This document shows positions 44,683 through 53,509 of a DNA stretch of 64,000 bases, one piece after another. The position numbers and the translations under genes were made by a program. This DNA is from HKST-UBA178 sp965223815 (GTDB lineage: Bacteria > Pseudomonadota > Gammaproteobacteria > Chromatiales > Chromatiaceae). The notes under the pieces were generated by a model, which did not search any database, had not been told where the DNA came from, and was given only the letters and a program-made list of their open reading frames with translations. The first letter of the stretch is position 1. Each line of letters begins with the position of its first letter. The stretch is from NCBI GenBank assembly GCA_965223815.1, contig OZ245019.1, positions 124,001 through 188,000 of the forward strand. The letters are read 5' to 3'.

Positions 44683-44699
44683 AAGGCCTGAGGGCCTTT
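44683..44699 (+). terminator. Possible weak terminator after hemY
   Basis: AAGGCC-TGAG-GGCCTT is a perfect 6-bp hairpin 35 bp after the hemY stop. The following T tract is only three bases, so efficiency may be low. Confidence 0.4.
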
Positions 44700-44745
44700 A
44701 CTATCTATCCTATCTTGGGATTACTAAGTTGCAAGCACGCAGCGG

Positions 44746-45786
44746 CTAATTACTGTTTTTAGTATCAACCTTCCCGATATTGGGGTTGTCCTTCGCCCAC
44801 TCGAACACGTCTGAATACATATGTTCTTCCCTGAGTCCAGCCGCGGCAAAAGCTTCCTTCCCAGCATAGACCATGGGAGGAGGGCCGCTCATATAAAGGT
44901 CGAAGGGGCTCATGTCTGGGTAGTCCTCCAATACAGCCTCATGAACCCAGCCTGTCCGACCTTTCCAATCGCTGCCGGGCTCGGATAGCACTGGCGTGTA
45001 TTGAAATCCGGGTCGCTGCTCTACCCAGTCTGCGCCCGTTTCCGGCAGATAGATATCCCGCTGGGAACGCGCTCCCCAATAGAGATGAATGGGCCGCTGG
45101 TCTCCGATATGGAAGGCATGCTCAATGATGCCCTTAAGAGGCGCAAACCCGGTACCCCCGGCCATCATGATAAGCGGTCGATCCGACGCTTCTCGCAGGT
45201 AGAATCCACCCATGGGCGCTTCGATCTGGTGAATGCTGCCCTCCGCCATATGCTCGAATACATAATCGGTGAATTCCCCACCGGGCACATGGCGAATATG
45301 CAGTTCAATCAGCTCATCATCGTGCGGGGGGTTGGCGATTGAAAAGGCCCGTCTGCGGCCATCTTTTAACAGAAAATCCAGGTATTGACCGGCTAGGAAC
45401 TGTAGCCTTTGTCCCTCTGGTAGCTGTAGGTAAACACGAACGACATCGTGTGCCAGCTGTTCTTTCCGAGCAACCTGACAGGGTAGCTTGCGTACTTCAA
45501 TTTGCTGCTCGGTTTGAACTTCCTGGATGGAGATCACCACATCGCTGGTAGGAGAAGCCTGGCAAGTGAGACAGCGGCTATTTAATGTACTTGCGAAATC
45601 CTCTTCATCCACATCAGCGTAGGCTACCTCTCCGGAGACCAGGGTGCCAGCACAGGAACCACAGAGACCATTTCTGCATCCGTAGGGCAGAGCAATGCCG
45701 TGACGCTCAGCGGCATCGAGAATGCGTTCTCCGGGCTCGGTGGTAAACTGGTGATTACTAGGTACTACTTTGACACTGAAACTCAT
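44746..45786 (-). CDS. 2Fe-2S ferredoxin domain / FAD-NAD(P)H oxidoreductase (AscD-like)
   Basis: 346 residues. The N-terminal plant-type 2Fe-2S domain carries CRNGLCGSC and the distant fourth Cys in NSRCLTC. Then come an FAD domain (RRAFSIANPPHDD) and an NAD(P) domain (IMMAGGTGFAPLKGIIEHA, with the terminal YMSGPPPMVYAG). It transfers electrons from NAD(P)H through FAD to the iron-sulfur centre. Usually annotated CDP-6-deoxy-delta-3,4-glucoseen reductase, but no deoxysugar genes are nearby. A homologue is often found near ubiD, which lies 1.6 kb away; a role in flavin reduction for UbiX/UbiD is speculation. Confidence 0.9.
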   Translation of the reverse strand: MSFSVKVVPSNHQFTTEPGERILDAAERHGIALPYGCRNGLCGSCAGTLVSGEVAYADVDEEDFASTLNSRCLTCQASPTSDVVISIQEVQTEQQIEVRKLPCQVARKEQLAHDVVRVYLQLPEGQRLQFLAGQYLDFLLKDGRRRAFSIANPPHDDELIELHIRHVPGGEFTDYVFEHMAEGSIHQIEAPMGGFYLREASDRPLIMMAGGTGFAPLKGIIEHAFHIGDQRPIHLYWGARSQRDIYLPETGADWVEQRPGFQYTPVLSEPGSDWKGRTGWVHEAVLEDYPDMSPFDLYMSGPPPMVYAGKEAFAAAGLREEHMYSDVFEWAKDNPNIGKVDTKNSN

Positions 45787-45851
45787 GAGTCTGTCTGAAA
45801 ATCTGAAGGCGGTCGTGAATTTTCTACTATTTTGCTCAGGAATAAAACCTT

Positions 45852-46715
45852 ATTAAAAGCATACTAATTATCGGCTGCGGTTATTTGGGACGCAAACTTG
45901 CCGCCTGTTATTTGGCCCAAGGCCGGCAGGTATGTGCTGTCGTCAGACGCGAAGAGTCGGCTGTGGCACTGGCACATATGGGTATACAAGGTCTGGCCGC
46001 GGATCTTGATCTCGTCTCCCCAAAGATCCCGCTAACAGACTCCTCACTTTTCTATTTTGTCCCACCCAGTCCAGAGGGAGGCAAGGACGTCAGGATGCGC
46101 AAATTTCTGCGGCTGCTCGATTCGGCGAATGTGCCCCATCGCATGGTTTACCTCAGTACCACCGGAATCTATGGAGACTGCGGAGGGGCGTGGATTGACG
46201 AAACCCGGCCGCCAGCACCCGTGGCTCCCAGGGCCAAGCGCCGGTGGGACGCCGAAAACAGTGCACGGGAGACTTGCGCAGCCTTGGGAATCGAGTTGGT
46301 GATTTTGAGGGTAGCGGGTATCTATGGACCTGGTAAACTCCCTTTGAAGCGGTTGCGCGCAGGACTGCCTCTGGTCAGCGCTTCCGAGGCGCCATTTACC
46401 AACCGTATTCACATCGACGATCTGGTTTCGGCTTGTGCAGCGGCGATGGAGAGAGGCGCCCCCGGTGCTGTCTATAACATCAGTGACGGAAATCCATCTA
46501 CCATGGTGGATTATTTCGACAGGTTAGCGGATCTTGTTGGCCTGCCGCGCCCACCTCAAATTTCTTTGGCCGAAGCACAGAAGCAGCTAACCCCCGGAAT
46601 GCTCTCTTACATGCAAGAATCCCGAAGGTTGGATAATCGGCGGATGCGCGAGGAACTCGGTGTCAAACTGCGTTATCCTAGTCTGAATGTTGGCCTGGCC
46701 GCGTGCGTGAATTAG
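45852..46715 (+). CDS. NAD(P)-dependent epimerase/dehydratase-like (SDR, YeeZ-like), probable ATT start
   Basis: An extended SDR Rossmann protein. The nucleotide motif GCGYLGRKLA begins upstream of the first TTG (45885), which falls inside that motif. No ATG, GTG or TTG exists between the in-frame stop at 45843 and the motif. An ATT at 45852 gives KSILIIGCGYLGRK, a family-like N-terminus, and AGGA at 45838-45841 is well placed, so initiation at AUU is inferred (287 residues). Downstream are VYLSTTGIYGDCGGAWIDE, RVAGIYGPGK and NRIHIDDLVSACAAAM. Substrate is unknown. It is divergent from the flavin reductase gene with 65 bp between. Confidence 0.85.
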   Translation: MKSILIIGCGYLGRKLAACYLAQGRQVCAVVRREESAVALAHMGIQGLAADLDLVSPKIPLTDSSLFYFVPPSPEGGKDVRMRKFLRLLDSANVPHRMVYLSTTGIYGDCGGAWIDETRPPAPVAPRAKRRWDAENSARETCAALGIELVILRVAGIYGPGKLPLKRLRAGLPLVSASEAPFTNRIHIDDLVSACAAAMERGAPGAVYNISDGNPSTMVDYFDRLADLVGLPRPPQISLAEAQKQLTPGMLSYMQESRRLDNRRMREELGVKLRYPSLNVGLAACVN

Positions 46716-46769
46716 AAGTTCCGCGGCAACACTGGGGTTCCCAGCAGGGACCGAATGAACATTCCGGCT

Positions 46770-47396
46770 TCAGCTGTCAAGCCAGCCAAATATCGGATCC
46801 CACTGAGCAACGTCCTGCCATACTTGGGATGGGGCAAGTTCGAAAATCCCCAATCCAGTCTCCGCCGAGCGGATATAATTTTGGCTTTCCCGCAGGTGAG
46901 TCAGCACCGGCACATCCAGTCCTCCGAGGTAGGCCTCCAGGCGATGGAAAATATTAGTGTTTTCCCGCACGCGATTGGCAACCGTAGCCAGTTGAGTCTG
47001 ATTGCGGACGATACGGCCGCTAGCGACCAATTCCTCAAGAAATCGACTGCAGGCGCGCATGTCGATGGGCGAGGGCAAAACCGGAACGATTAGATTATCT
47101 ACCCGCTTCAATAAAGTGGAAATAGCCTTTCCGTGAGTGCCGGCAGGTGCATCGATTACCAAGATGTCAGTATTGCGAGGGGCCCGTAGTGGGTTATCGA
47201 CGGCATCGATTGCTGCAATCTGGGGTATGCCTTCGTAGTCTTCTCTGGCAGCTAGCCAGTCCAACGCGGACCTTTGAGGATCACAGTCTGCTAAGCAGAC
47301 TTGGGCGCCTTCATCTGCATACCAGACCGCGATGTTGGTCGCCAGCGTGGTTTTACCGCAGCCACCTTTCGAATTCATCACCATCATTGTGCGCAT
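46770..47396 (-). CDS. Orphan ParA-family ATPase
   Basis: 208 residues with a deviant Walker A (NSKGGCGKTTLATNIA), CLADCDPQRSALDWL and ILVIDAPAG. ParA/MinD/McdA ATPases position cargo such as plasmids, chemoreceptors or microcompartments. No ParB or other partner is next to it; upstream is ubiD, 30 bp away on the same strand. The C-terminus is short, and no MinD-type amphipathic helix is seen, so nucleoid rather than membrane binding is the more likely mode. Cargo unknown. Confidence 0.88.
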   Translation of the reverse strand: MRTMMVMNSKGGCGKTTLATNIAVWYADEGAQVCLADCDPQRSALDWLAAREDYEGIPQIAAIDAVDNPLRAPRNTDILVIDAPAGTHGKAISTLLKRVDNLIVPVLPSPIDMRACSRFLEELVASGRIVRNQTQLATVANRVRENTNIFHRLEAYLGGLDVPVLTHLRESQNYIRSAETGLGIFELAPSQVWQDVAQWDPIFGWLDS

Positions 47397-47426
47397 AGCA
47401 GGTCTCCCAAGTAATCTTTACTCCAG

Positions 47427-48899
47427 TTATCGACTGTCGATGCCCAATTGTTCCCAGATGTCGTCAATTCGTTGTTTGACGGTATTGCTCATTTTAATTG
47501 GGCGCCCCCATTCACGCTTGGTTTCCCCCGGCCATTTGTTGGTGGCATCGAATCCGATCTTTGAACCCAGGCCTGAGATGGGTGAGGCGAAATCAAGATA
47601 GTCGATTGGTGTGTTGTCGATGGTCAAGGTATCCCTCTTGGGATCCATCCGGGTGGTCATTGCCCAAACAACGTCCTGCCAACTTCTTACGTCCACATCG
47701 TCGTCGGTGACAATGACGAATTTGGTATACATGAACTGGCGCAAAAAAGACCAAACTCCCATCATTATTCGCTTTGGGTGTCCGGGGTATTGCTTGTGTA
47801 TAGAGACGATGGCCATTCGGTAAGAACATCCCTCGGGGGGTAGATAGAAATCAATAATCTCGGGAAACTGTTTTTGCAACAAGGGCACAAAAACTTCATT
47901 GAGCGCAACGCCCAGCACAGCAGGTTCGTCCGGGGGGCGGCCCGTGTACGTGCTGTGATAGATGGGGTCCCGGCGCCGGGTAATACGATTGACGGTAAAT
48001 ACAGGAAAAGCCTCGACTTCGTTATAGTATCCCGTGTGGTCTCCGAAGGGACCCTCCTGCGCCTCGTCTTCGGGATGGATTACGCCTTCAAGGACGAATT
48101 CGGCGGATGCGGGTACCTGAAGGCTGCTTCCCAGGCAGGTTGCCAGTTCGGTGCGCCCACCTCTGAGCAGGCCGGCGAAGGCGAACTCGGAGATGGTATC
48201 GGGAATAGGTGTGACCGCCGCCAGAATGGTCGCTGGATCCGCGCCTAGCGCGACGGTAATGGGGAAGGGTTCTCCCGGGTGGGTGTGTTTCCAGTCGCGG
48301 AAATCGAGGGCGCCCCCCCTGTGAGAAAGCCAACGCATGATCACCCTATTGGGGCCAAGCAGTTGCATTCTATAGATGCCCATGTTCTGGCGCGGTTTGC
48401 CGGGTCCCTGGGTTACCACCAGACCCCATGTGATGAGAGGACCGGCGTCTTCCGGCCAGCAAGTTTGTATCGGCATGTGTGTAAGATCTACGTCGCCATC
48501 GCTATCCACGACTTCTTGGCAAGGTGGGTTCTTGATAACTTTTGGCGCCATGTCCAGCACCTTTCGATAGAGTGGCAATTTATCCCAGGCATCCTTCACG
48601 CCCTTTGGCGGTTCGGGCTCCTTTAGCTTGGCCAGTAGCTGTCCTACCTCACGTAAAGCGGAAACCGACTCCTCGCCCATGCCCAGCGCCACCCGCTGTG
48701 GGGTGCCGAACAGGTTTCCAAGCAGAGGGTATTGCGACCCCTTGACGTTTTCGAAGAGCAGGGCAGGCCCCCCCCGCTGCAATGTGCGATCACATATCTC
48801 AGTGATCTCCAGAACGGGATCGACTTCAAGTTTGATTCGCTTCAGCTCTCCCCTGGATTCCAGCTGCTTGATAAAGTCCCGAAGATCTTTGTAATGCAT
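47427..48899 (-). CDS. ubiD: UbiD family decarboxylase (3-polyprenyl-4-hydroxybenzoate decarboxylase)
   Basis: Decarboxylates polyprenyl-hydroxybenzoate in ubiquinone synthesis using prenylated FMN made by UbiX. The product is 490 residues. It begins MHYKDLRDFIKQLESRGELKRI. Conserved active-site stretches are NMGIYRMQLLGPNRVIMRWLSHRGGA, the Arg-Glu-Glu region PASAEFVLEGVIHPEDEAQEGPFGDHTGYYN and KFVIVTDDDVDVR. The length and motif set match UbiD rather than aromatic-acid decarboxylase relatives. Confidence 0.95.
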   Translation of the reverse strand: MHYKDLRDFIKQLESRGELKRIKLEVDPVLEITEICDRTLQRGGPALLFENVKGSQYPLLGNLFGTPQRVALGMGEESVSALREVGQLLAKLKEPEPPKGVKDAWDKLPLYRKVLDMAPKVIKNPPCQEVVDSDGDVDLTHMPIQTCWPEDAGPLITWGLVVTQGPGKPRQNMGIYRMQLLGPNRVIMRWLSHRGGALDFRDWKHTHPGEPFPITVALGADPATILAAVTPIPDTISEFAFAGLLRGGRTELATCLGSSLQVPASAEFVLEGVIHPEDEAQEGPFGDHTGYYNEVEAFPVFTVNRITRRRDPIYHSTYTGRPPDEPAVLGVALNEVFVPLLQKQFPEIIDFYLPPEGCSYRMAIVSIHKQYPGHPKRIMMGVWSFLRQFMYTKFVIVTDDDVDVRSWQDVVWAMTTRMDPKRDTLTIDNTPIDYLDFASPISGLGSKIGFDATNKWPGETKREWGRPIKMSNTVKQRIDDIWEQLGIDSR

Positions 48900-48902
48900 G
48901 GC

Positions 48903-50960
48903 TCAAGCCTCTGGTGATACGATTCCACTGTGCCGCAATAAGGCATCGATCCTGGGCTCGCGGCCTCTAAATGCAACGAATAGATCTATGGCATCTTCGG
49001 AACCCCCTTTCTCCAGTATGTTGGTCATGAAGGCGTTGCCGGAAGGCTGATCAAATATCCCTTTCTCCTCGAATAGTGAGTATGCGTCTGCTGATAAAAC
49101 CTCCGCCCATTTATAGCTGAAATAGCCAGCGGCATAGCCACCGGCGAATATATGGGTAAAACCGTGGGCAAAACGGTTTTCCGGGGGTGGTTGTACAACT
49201 GCGACCTGTCTCCTGACCTGCTCCAGCGTCTCGTATATTTGGCCGCCTCGTTGTGGGTCGTATTCCCGGTGGATGCGGAAATCGAACAGGCTGAATTCCA
49301 GTTGGCGAACCATCTGCATGCCGGACTGGAAATTCCTGGCGGCCTTCATTTTTTCGAACAAGGCTTCGGGCAGCGGCTCTCCGGTTTCAAAATGCCCGGA
49401 GAAGAGCGTAAGCGCCTCCTGCTCCCAGCACCAGTTCTCCATAAACTGGCTGGGCAGTTCCACTGCATCCCAAGCTACACCATTGATGCCGGCAACTCCT
49501 GGATAGTCGACCCTGGTTAGCAGGTGATGGAGGCCGTGCCCAAATTCATGGAACAATGTCTCTACTTCCACGTGGGTCAGAAGGGCGGGCTTGTCACCGA
49601 TCGGTGGTGAGAAATTACAGGTGAGATAAGCAACCGGAACCTGACCATGGCTTTCGGTGAACATGCGGTCGATACAACCATCCATCCAGGCGCCGCCCCG
49701 TTTGTTGGGACGGGCGTATAGATCAAGATAAAATTGCCCGCGCAATTCACCCTCTCTATCCCTAATTTCGAAAAAACGGACATCTTGGTGCCAACTGTCG
49801 ATCCCGTCCACCTCCACTATTTCAATGCCGTAGAGCCGGTTTACTACCGCAAACATGCCTGGCAAAACCCGAGTCTCGGGGAAATAGGGCTTGAGTGTCT
49901 CCTGGCTTATGTCAAACAGATATTGGCGTAGCTTTTCGGAGTAATAGCCGATATCCCAAGCCTCCAACTGGGTGATGCCATAGTGTTCCTGGGCGAACTG
50001 CTGAAGCTGCTCCAGCTCTCTGACTGCCTGGGGATAAGAACGATGCGCAAGGTCTTCCAGAAAGCCCATGACCTGATCGCAGGATTCAGCCATTTTTCGT
50101 GCCAGGGAGCACTCCGCATAATTGGCGAAACCCAGAAGCCGCGATTGTTCATGACGCAGTGCGAGAATCTGCTCCATGATCTCCCCGTTGTCCCAGTTAC
50201 CAGCATCAGGGCCTTGATCTGAGGCTCTGGTGGCGTAAGCCTTATAGAGCTCCTCTCGCAACGAACGGTTGTCCGCATAGGTCATCACCGGCATATAAGA
50301 AGGAAACTCAAGGGTCAAAAGCCAGCCATCACACTGGTTTCGCTGGCTGGCTGTCTGCGCTGCCAAATCCAGGGCGGATTGAGGGAGGCCCTCGAGCAAC
50401 TTGCGGTCGGTTATCAGTTTGCTCCAGCTGTTGGTAGCGTCCAGCAGATTCTCTTCGAAACGGCTAGTGAGTGTGGAAAGTTCCTGGCTTATTTGGCTGA
50501 ATCGGGATTTTTTTTCCGCTGGTAGGTCTACACCCGACAGGCGAAAATCCCTGAGGGTATTCTCCAGTAACTTACGCTGTGCCTCGTCTAGTGGTTGACT
50601 GCTCTCAGCTACGGCTTTATAGGCAGCGAACAGCGTCTCATTTTGTCCCATTTCGGTAGCATAATCGCTCAGTTTCGGCAGGCAGGCATTGTACGCTTGC
50701 CGCAACGGCTCGCTGTTGACCACTGAATTCATATGGCTTACCGGGGACCAGGCGCGGCCCAAGCGGTCATCGAGCTGCTCCAGGGGGGTTACCAGGTTTT
50801 CCCAAGTGAATTTCTGTGTGCCGCCGAGGAGTTCTCCCGTCTGTTTCCGCCCGGTAGCGAGTAAATGATCAATAGCAGGCTCTATGTGCTCGGGTTTAAT
50901 CAGCGAAAAGGCCGGCAGGCCTTCCAGGTTCAGCAGGGGATTTTTCATTGGTGGACTCAT
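48903..50960 (-). CDS. prlC: Oligopeptidase A (M3 family metallopeptidase)
   Basis: A cytoplasmic zinc oligopeptidase that degrades signal peptides and short peptides. The product is 685 residues with the zinc site VETLFHEFGHGLHHLLTR (HExxH, His-His-Glu) near residue 465 and the downstream Glu region. GVAWDAVELPSQFMENW and FAHGFTHIFAGGYAAGYFSYKWAEVLS are M3 signatures. It lies 3 bp upstream of ubiD on the same strand. In enterics prlC is a heat-shock gene. Confidence 0.95.
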   Translation of the reverse strand: MSPPMKNPLLNLEGLPAFSLIKPEHIEPAIDHLLATGRKQTGELLGGTQKFTWENLVTPLEQLDDRLGRAWSPVSHMNSVVNSEPLRQAYNACLPKLSDYATEMGQNETLFAAYKAVAESSQPLDEAQRKLLENTLRDFRLSGVDLPAEKKSRFSQISQELSTLTSRFEENLLDATNSWSKLITDRKLLEGLPQSALDLAAQTASQRNQCDGWLLTLEFPSYMPVMTYADNRSLREELYKAYATRASDQGPDAGNWDNGEIMEQILALRHEQSRLLGFANYAECSLARKMAESCDQVMGFLEDLAHRSYPQAVRELEQLQQFAQEHYGITQLEAWDIGYYSEKLRQYLFDISQETLKPYFPETRVLPGMFAVVNRLYGIEIVEVDGIDSWHQDVRFFEIRDREGELRGQFYLDLYARPNKRGGAWMDGCIDRMFTESHGQVPVAYLTCNFSPPIGDKPALLTHVEVETLFHEFGHGLHHLLTRVDYPGVAGINGVAWDAVELPSQFMENWCWEQEALTLFSGHFETGEPLPEALFEKMKAARNFQSGMQMVRQLEFSLFDFRIHREYDPQRGGQIYETLEQVRRQVAVVQPPPENRFAHGFTHIFAGGYAAGYFSYKWAEVLSADAYSLFEEKGIFDQPSGNAFMTNILEKGGSEDAIDLFVAFRGREPRIDALLRHSGIVSPEA

Positions 50961-51017
50961 CGGCAGCCAGAAATTCGCACAACGGCTATTCTGACATGAT
51001 TTCGATGGGTCAGACAG

Positions 51018-51938
51018 TCAGGAGATGGTGCCTCTAGACAGCATCCAGAGGCAGAATACTCCCGCTCCGAAGAAGATAATCACCGCGATTGAGGCGCGTA
51101 TGCGGTAGTGACTTACCAGTTCGAACTCTGGGCGTGTGGATATAAGAAAGGGACGGGTGCCCGGTCCGGTCCCCGTCAGGATATGAGGTATCATAGTTTC
51201 CGTATCGCGGCGTGTTTTCAGGGTGCTCTGGCGGCTCGCTGCCTGTTGGGCGAGTTCCCACTCCCGCTGGTCGATTTTTCCATCGCGATTGCTGTCGAAT
51301 CTTTTCAACAAGTTTTCCTGGTCGTCTTTCCAGCTCTTCAACAGGTGCCGTTGGGACTGGGCTTGTCGAGTCTGTAAATCGATATCGTCCAGGGTTTTAA
51401 AGTAGCCGACAGCGTAAAGTTGCTCTTTGCCATGGATACGGTCTTCACGGTACCTGTAGCTGCCGCCAAAGCTGAGTTGCGTCTCAAGGGTATTGCTTAT
51501 CTGGCCCCATACACTTGTTGGGGGGCGCCCTCGGTTTGAGGAGAGCGGATGACGCTGAGAGCCACGCCAGAGACTGCTGCTTTCAGTATGAACTTGTGCC
51601 CCTACAGGGTCGACCAGACAGACGCCGGTTTGATCCGCCAGTAGAAAGTGAGCCTTGCTCTCTCCTTTTTCCAGGGTTTGCCAGTTTTTGCCTGACTTTT
51701 TCTCAATAGAATAGCGGTACCAGCAACAATCAACGCCAGTGAGTGGCCCCTTGACAGGCCCGGTCTCGGGAATTTCGGCAGTGCCAGTCAATTCGAGGTA
51801 GCCTTGTTGAGCGTGGCCTACCTTAGAGGTGGGTAGATTTTCGATCAGGCGGTAAAGGTAGAGATAGCGAAACCCAAAAAACAGCGCCGCTGCGGATATG
51901 GACGTACCCAGGGTCAGCATCAGCCAGAAATCCCACAT
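51018..51938 (-). CDS. GIDE-domain membrane protein with an EF-hand
   Basis: 306 residues. The N-terminal helix (about 7-27) and C-terminal helix (about 280-302) flank a GIDE/BAM-type domain (AQQGYLELTGTAEIPETGPVKGPLTGVDCCWYRYSIEKK, KAHFLLADQTGVCLVDPVGA). This resembles the MUL1-like region of eukaryotic E3 ligases without the RING. Residues 215-226 form a canonical EF-hand calcium loop, DSNRDGKIDQRE, inserted in the region facing the cytoplasm or periplasm. Bacterial GIDE proteins occur with LemA, whose gene lies 0.9 kb upstream across a PlsC-type gene. Function unknown. Confidence 0.82.
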   Translation of the reverse strand: MWDFWLMLTLGTSISAAALFFGFRYLYLYRLIENLPTSKVGHAQQGYLELTGTAEIPETGPVKGPLTGVDCCWYRYSIEKKSGKNWQTLEKGESKAHFLLADQTGVCLVDPVGAQVHTESSSLWRGSQRHPLSSNRGRPPTSVWGQISNTLETQLSFGGSYRYREDRIHGKEQLYAVGYFKTLDDIDLQTRQAQSQRHLLKSWKDDQENLLKRFDSNRDGKIDQREWELAQQAASRQSTLKTRRDTETMIPHILTGTGPGTRPFLISTRPEFELVSHYRIRASIAVIIFFGAGVFCLWMLSRGTIS

Positions 51939-52104
51939 TTTATGCTTGTCCCGTCAGAGGTGATTTGTGCCTATTAGAACTGCAATTTCGGTTCGAAGCA
52001 GATTGGAGAAGTGTATCGGAGACAAGTATCCGGGAAATCACAGCCACAAGATCTAGTGTACCCTTTAACGGATTTCTAGCTTGTAACCGGGGGCTATACT
52101 TATC

Positions 52105-52851
52105 GTGATTCGAACATTGATGCGGGTTTTCTGGCTTCTGCTTGGCTGGGTGGAACTTACGCTGTTTACTTTGCCCCTGTACTTCGCCAGCTTTTTTCCG
52201 GATAAGTGGCGCGGTGATTGGTACCGAAAGCTTTTTCGAGTCTGGTGTCGAAGTTTTGTGCACGCGCTCGGCGTTGATCTCAGGCTGCATCAGAAAAATA
52301 AGCAGCCAATGCCGGAGCGTTTTCTTATGGTTGCCAATCACCCCTCCGCCTTTGAGGATGTGGGTATCCCGGCGCTCTTTGATGTCGACAGTCTGGCAAA
52401 AATCGAGGTACGCGACTGGTGGGTCGTTGGCCGAATCAGTGCTGCTGCCGGTACTCTGTTCGTACAGAGAACCTCCCGTGAGTCCAGAGCCGAGGCGGCT
52501 GAAAAAATCGAGCAACGTCTCATGGGTGGGCGCAATGTCTCGCTGTATCCGGAAGGCGGTGTCAAGGGCAAGAGAATTCATGAAAGTTTTCGATACGGAG
52601 TCTTCGATATCTCGCTGCGAACGGGTATTCCGATCGTTCCGGTTTTCATCCACTATGAATCCCAAAACGACTTTTATTGGGGACCTCAGAGCCTGCCGGA
52701 AAAGCTCCTGGATCTGATGTGCACCCAGAATAACAGAGCGAATTACTATCTCTATGATGCCTTTGATCCAGCTGTCTACTCAGATAAGGCTCACTATAGT
52801 GAATCCGTTCGCCAGCAATTTCTCGAATGGCAGAACAAGTATCTGGAGTAG
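52105..52851 (+). CDS. PlsC-family lysophospholipid acyltransferase
   Basis: 248 residues. An N-terminal hydrophobic segment (about 5-30) precedes the acyltransferase domain with VANHPSAFEDVGIPALFD and SLYPEGGVKG. The usual HX4D motif reads H-PSAF-E-D, so either Glu at the X4 position or Asp one further plays the acidic role; the second motif has EGG instead of the usual EGT. The domain transfers acyl groups to lysophosphatidic acid or similar acceptors at the inner membrane. The start is GTG 52105, with ATG 52120 as an alternative. It lies alone between two minus-strand genes. Confidence 0.87.
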   Translation: MIRTLMRVFWLLLGWVELTLFTLPLYFASFFPDKWRGDWYRKLFRVWCRSFVHALGVDLRLHQKNKQPMPERFLMVANHPSAFEDVGIPALFDVDSLAKIEVRDWWVVGRISAAAGTLFVQRTSRESRAEAAEKIEQRLMGGRNVSLYPEGGVKGKRIHESFRYGVFDISLRTGIPIVPVFIHYESQNDFYWGPQSLPEKLLDLMCTQNNRANYYLYDAFDPAVYSDKAHYSESVRQQFLEWQNKYLE

Positions 52852-52860
52852 ATCTATAAC

Positions 52861-53442
52861 CTAATGAGCAAACAGCTTTCCCAGGTCGACGTCGGCTTTT
52901 TCTCCATCTGAGAATTCCAGCAGCTCTCCAGGGCCGAATTTAAACATCGAGGCTAGGATTACATCGGGAAATTGCTCTATACGCACATTGTTGACGTTTA
53001 CGCTTTCGTTATAAAACTCCCGCCGATGGGCAATACTCTCTTCCAGCCCGGATATGCGGTCCTGAAGGTGGCGAAAGGTTTCATTCGCCTTCAGCTCTGG
53101 GTAAGCCTCTGCAAGAGCGAATAAATTACCGAGGCCAAGGCGCAGCTGTCCCTCCGCGGTACCCAAGGCAGCCATATCCCCGCGGTCACCAGCAGAGGAG
53201 ACGGCCGCCCGCGCTTTCATGACTTGATCGAGTGTTTGCTGTTCGTATTGCATGTATCGGCGACAGGTTTCGACCAGCTTCGGTAGCTCGTCATGCCGCT
53301 GTTTGAGAAGCACATCGATATTCGACCAGGCTTTGGCCATCCCATGCTTAAGGCTGACCAGGCCGTTGTAGATAACAATGGCGTAGAGCAATAGCGCGAC
53401 AATAGTCCCAAGTATGATGAAAGTGCTGATTTCCATTACCAT
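52861..53442 (-). CDS. LemA family protein
   Basis: 193 residues. One N-terminal helix (about 5-24), then the LemA domain with NGLVSLKHGMAKAWSNIDVLLKQRHDELPKLVETCRRYMQYEQQTLDQVMKAR and YPELKANETFRHLQDRISGLEESIAHRREFYNESVNVNNVRIEQFPDV. LemA is an inner-membrane anchored four-helix-bundle protein of unknown function. It often stands beside TPM or GIDE genes, the latter being present at 51.0-51.9 kb. Confidence 0.95.
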   Translation of the reverse strand: MVMEISTFIILGTIVALLLYAIVIYNGLVSLKHGMAKAWSNIDVLLKQRHDELPKLVETCRRYMQYEQQTLDQVMKARAAVSSAGDRGDMAALGTAEGQLRLGLGNLFALAEAYPELKANETFRHLQDRISGLEESIAHRREFYNESVNVNNVRIEQFPDVILASMFKFGPGELLEFSDGEKADVDLGKLFAH

Positions 53443-53509
53443 TCTCCGTTAGACTGCAGAGTTGAGGTACCCGATATTCATCTAGCGGCAGTGATTACAG
53501 GAGCCTTGA

